A stretch of 8,438 nucleotides of DNA from Maritimibacter sp. (GTDB lineage Bacteria; Pseudomonadota; Alphaproteobacteria; Rhodobacterales; Rhodobacteraceae): positions 1-8,438 of the forward strand of contig JAGRMP010000147.1 in NCBI GenBank assembly GCA_020441225.1, in the 5' to 3' direction. The translations under genes and the position numbers were made by a program. This document shows, in pieces, positions 6,447-8,438 of this stretch. The notes beneath the pieces were generated by a model. It was given only the letters and a program-made list of their open reading frames with translations. It made no database searches and was not told where the DNA came from. The number at the start of each line of letters is the position of its first letter. Position 1 is the stretch's first letter.

Positions 6447-7201
6447 CGCTGCCCGAAGCTTTTCTGCGCCGGCCCATCGCCCACCGGGCGCTGCACGGGC
6501 CGGAGGCGCCCGAGAACTCGCTGACCGCGGTGCGCGCGGCGGTGGCGGCGGGCTACGGGATCGAGATCGACGTCCAGCCATCGTCGGACGGCGTGGCGAT
6601 GGTGTTTCACGACTACGATCTCGACCGGTTGACCGAAACCACGGGCCCGCTTCGGATTCACAGCGCGACCGCGCTGGAAAGCGTGCGGCTCAAAGCATCC
6701 GCGGATGGGATCCCCAGCCTCTGGCGGGTGCTCGACCTGGTGGCCGGCCAGGTGCCGGTGCTGATCGAGATCAAGGATCAGGACGGCGCTATGGGCCCCA
6801 ATGTCGGCGCGCTCGAACACGGTGTGTTCCGCGCGCTCGAAGGCTATCGCGGTCCGGTCGCGGTGATGAGCTTCAACCCGCATTCGGTTGCCGAAATGGC
6901 GAAGCTCGCCCCCCGGGTGCCGCGCGGGCTGACCACCTACGCCTGGGCCGACGCCGAGGCCCGGATCCTGCCGGAGGAATACCGCGCGCATCTCGCCGCG
7001 ATCGCCGATTTCGACAGGGTCGGCGCGAGCTTCATCAGCCATGACCGGCGCGACCTCGCCAGCCGCCATGTCGCCGCGCTGAAGGCGCGCGGCGTGCCGA
7101 TCCTGTGCTGGACCGTGCGTTCGCCGGAACAGGAATCACAAGCCCGCGAGATTGCCGACAACATCACCTTCGAAGGCTATGCAGCCCCCTTCCCGGCTTG
7201 A
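6443..7201 (+). CDS. Glycerophosphodiester phosphodiesterase (GDPD family)
   Basis: Metal-dependent TIM-barrel phosphodiesterase of 252 residues that cleaves glycerophosphodiesters (for example glycerophosphocholine) to sn-glycerol 3-phosphate and an alcohol. Family motifs are visible: AHR (13-15, catalytic His14 and Arg15), PEN (23-25, Glu24), IEIDV (40-44, metal ligands Glu41 and Asp43), SSDG (47-50), VFHDYDLDRLT (54-64, catalytic His56), IEIKD (108-112, Glu109 and Lys111), and near the C-terminus WADAEAR and LCWTVRSPEQ. There is no signal peptide, so it is likely cytoplasmic and acts on imported or recycled head-group esters. The usual HRG is HRA here (Ala16), a mild departure near the active site. 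It starts inside the RidA stop (ATGA) and is followed after 30 bases by the FemAB-like gene. The exact substrate cannot be assigned. Confidence 0.9.
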   Translation: MTLPEAFLRRPIAHRALHGPEAPENSLTAVRAAVAAGYGIEIDVQPSSDGVAMVFHDYDLDRLTETTGPLRIHSATALESVRLKASADGIPSLWRVLDLVAGQVPVLIEIKDQDGAMGPNVGALEHGVFRALEGYRGPVAVMSFNPHSVAEMAKLAPRVPRGLTTYAWADAEARILPEEYRAHLAAIADFDRVGASFISHDRRDLASRHVAALKARGVPILCWTVRSPEQESQAREIADNITFEGYAAPFPA

Positions 7202-7231
7202 CCCCGCCCCGGCCCCGGGCAGTATCGGCGC

Positions 7232-8398
7232 ATGAGCGACAGCCTCGAAATCCGCCTGCACGAGAGCCTCGAGGCGATCCCGGCCGCCGAATGGGATGGC
7301 TGCGCCGCGCCCGAGGGCAGCGACCGGCCGCTCGATCCCTTCACCGCCCACAGGTTCCTCATGGCGCTCGAAACCTCGGGCAGCGTCGGGCGGGGCACCG
7401 GCTGGGCACCGCGCTACATCACCGTGCACCAGGGCGGCGAGATGATCGCCACCGCGCCCGCCTATCTCAAGAGCCATTCGCACGGCGAGTACGTCTTCGA
7501 CTGGTCCTGGGCCGATGCCTACGAGCGGGCGGGCGGGCGCTACTACCCCAAGCTGCAGATCGCGGTGCCCTTCACGCCGGTGACCGGGCGGCGGTTCCTG
7601 ACCAAGCCCGGGCATGAGACCACGGGCGCCGCTGCCATCGTGCAGGGCGCGGTGCAGGTGGCCGCCGAGGCGGGGCTTTCGTCGGCGCATATCACCTTCT
7701 GCACCGAGGCCGAGGCGGCGGCGGGCAAAACCATGGGGCTGATCCACCGGCTGGGCACGCAGTACCATTGGGAAAACGACGGCTACGACAGTTACGACGC
7801 CTTCCTCGACACGCTGTCGAGCCGCAAGCGCAAGGCGATCCGCCGCGAACGGCGCGGTGCGCAGGAGTTCGGCGGCGAGATCGTCCAGCTCACCGGCGAC
7901 GATCTGCGCCCCGAGCATTGGGACATCTTCTGGCGGTTCTACCAGGACACCGGGGCGCGCAAATGGGGCACGCCCTATCTCACCCGCGCCTTTTTCGACA
8001 TCGTCCAGGCGGAAATGCGCGACGACGTGCTCCTGGTGCTGGCGCTCAGCAAGGGCGCGCCGGTGGCAGGCGCGCTCAACTTCATCGGCCGCGACACGCT
8101 CTTCGGGCGCTACTGGGGCCAGACCGAGCACCACGCGTTCCTGCATTTCGAGCTGTGCTATTACCAGGCCTGCGATTTCGCCATCGCGGAGGGGCTCGCC
8201 CGGGTCGAGGCGGGGGCGCAGGGCGATCACAAGCTCGCCCGGGGGTATCTGCCCCAGCGCACCCACAGCCTGCACTGGATTGCCGACGCCGGTTTTCGCA
8301 GCGCGGTCGAGGATTTCGTCGAACGGGAAGCGGAGGCTGTCGGCGAGGACATCGAGATTCTCACCGCGATGGGCCCGTTCAAGCGCGGAGACGGTTGA
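7232..8398 (+). CDS. COG3146/FemAB-like putative N-acyltransferase (GNAT fold)
   Basis: Protein of 388 residues of the DUF482/FemAB-like family, related to GNAT and Fem transferases that use acyl-CoA or aminoacyl-tRNA. No reaction is established for the family as far as I know. Recognised blocks are YVFDWSWADAYERAGGRYYP (87-106), KLQIAVPFTPVTGRRFL (107-123), the basic stretch SSRKRKAIRRERR (196-208), RYWGQTEHHAFLHFELCYYQ (293-312, quoted as one block) and EAGAQGDHKLARGYLP (326-341), which look like the conserved core. There are no membrane segments or signal peptide, so it is cytoplasmic. The ATG at 7232 lacks a strong ribosome site, which fits reinitiation after the phosphodiesterase gene 30 bases upstream. 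The ORF ends with the TGA at 8396-8398 and appears complete. Family placement is firm; role, donor and acceptor are unknown. Confidence 0.88.
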   Translation: MSDSLEIRLHESLEAIPAAEWDGCAAPEGSDRPLDPFTAHRFLMALETSGSVGRGTGWAPRYITVHQGGEMIATAPAYLKSHSHGEYVFDWSWADAYERAGGRYYPKLQIAVPFTPVTGRRFLTKPGHETTGAAAIVQGAVQVAAEAGLSSAHITFCTEAEAAAGKTMGLIHRLGTQYHWENDGYDSYDAFLDTLSSRKRKAIRRERRGAQEFGGEIVQLTGDDLRPEHWDIFWRFYQDTGARKWGTPYLTRAFFDIVQAEMRDDVLLVLALSKGAPVAGALNFIGRDTLFGRYWGQTEHHAFLHFELCYYQACDFAIAEGLARVEAGAQGDHKLARGYLPQRTHSLHWIADAGFRSAVEDFVEREAEAVGEDIEILTAMGPFKRGDG

Positions 8399-8408
8399 CC
8401 GGTCGGCG

Positions 8409-8427
8409 TCCGAACCCCACATTCGGA
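8409..8427. repeat. Small hairpin after the last gene
   Basis: TCCGAA (8409-8414) and TTCGGA (8422-8427) are perfect 6-bp arms around a 7-base loop. It begins 11 bases after the stop and is followed by AAAA, not a T-run, so it is not a standard intrinsic terminator for the + strand. It may still protect the 3' end of the message or be chance. Confidence 0.25.
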
Positions 8428-8438
8428 AAAACGCATAT

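Noticed and set aside
7136..8422. Long minus-strand open frame (428 codons) opposite the FemAB-like gene
   Set aside because: It is antisense to a clearly conserved COG3146 protein and shows no domain of its own.
8409..8431. Intrinsic terminator for the RidA operon
   Set aside because: The hairpin is followed by A residues rather than T on the + strand, and on the minus strand the T-run precedes the stem.

Overview
The window is gene-dense, GC-rich DNA with six complete protein genes, all on the + strand. The best guess at origin is an alphaproteobacterium, most likely of the Rhodobacterales/Roseobacter type. This rests on strong G/C bias at third codon positions, a PrtD-type type I secretion ATPase with its HlyD-family adaptor, a RidA/phosphodiesterase/FemAB-like trio of the kind I associate with that order, and a full CtrA-type site (TTAA-N7-TTAACC) with GANTC sites in an intergenic region. 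The taxonomy is inferred, not proven. No rRNA, tRNA, CRISPR array, insertion sequence or phage gene was seen.

Layout: 1-273 is non-coding upstream DNA and probably the promoter region of the first gene. 274-2481 encodes a class A (bifunctional) penicillin-binding protein that polymerises and crosslinks peptidoglycan. 2482-2591 is a short spacer with a good sigma-70-like promoter and an overlapping perfect inverted repeat. 2592-4361 and 4361-5746 form a two-gene operon for the inner-membrane half of a type I secretion system: an ABC exporter (ATPase plus permease) and the periplasmic adaptor, with stop and start codons sharing one base. The outer-membrane TolC-like channel and the secreted substrate are not in this window.

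5747-5984 is the most unusual non-coding segment. It is clearly AT-richer than its surroundings. It carries a CtrA-type site, a DnaA-box-like 9-mer, two inverted repeats and two GANTC methylation sites within about 110 bp, which suggests cell-cycle-linked control of the next operon.

5985-8398 is a second operon of three tightly packed genes: a RidA-family protein (probable imine/enamine deaminase-type), a glycerophosphodiester phosphodiesterase, and a COG3146/FemAB-like (GNAT-fold) putative acyltransferase. The first two overlap by 4 bp and the third follows after 30 bp. Their tight packing argues for a shared role, but the substrates cannot be read from sequence. The last 40 bases hold only a weak hairpin.
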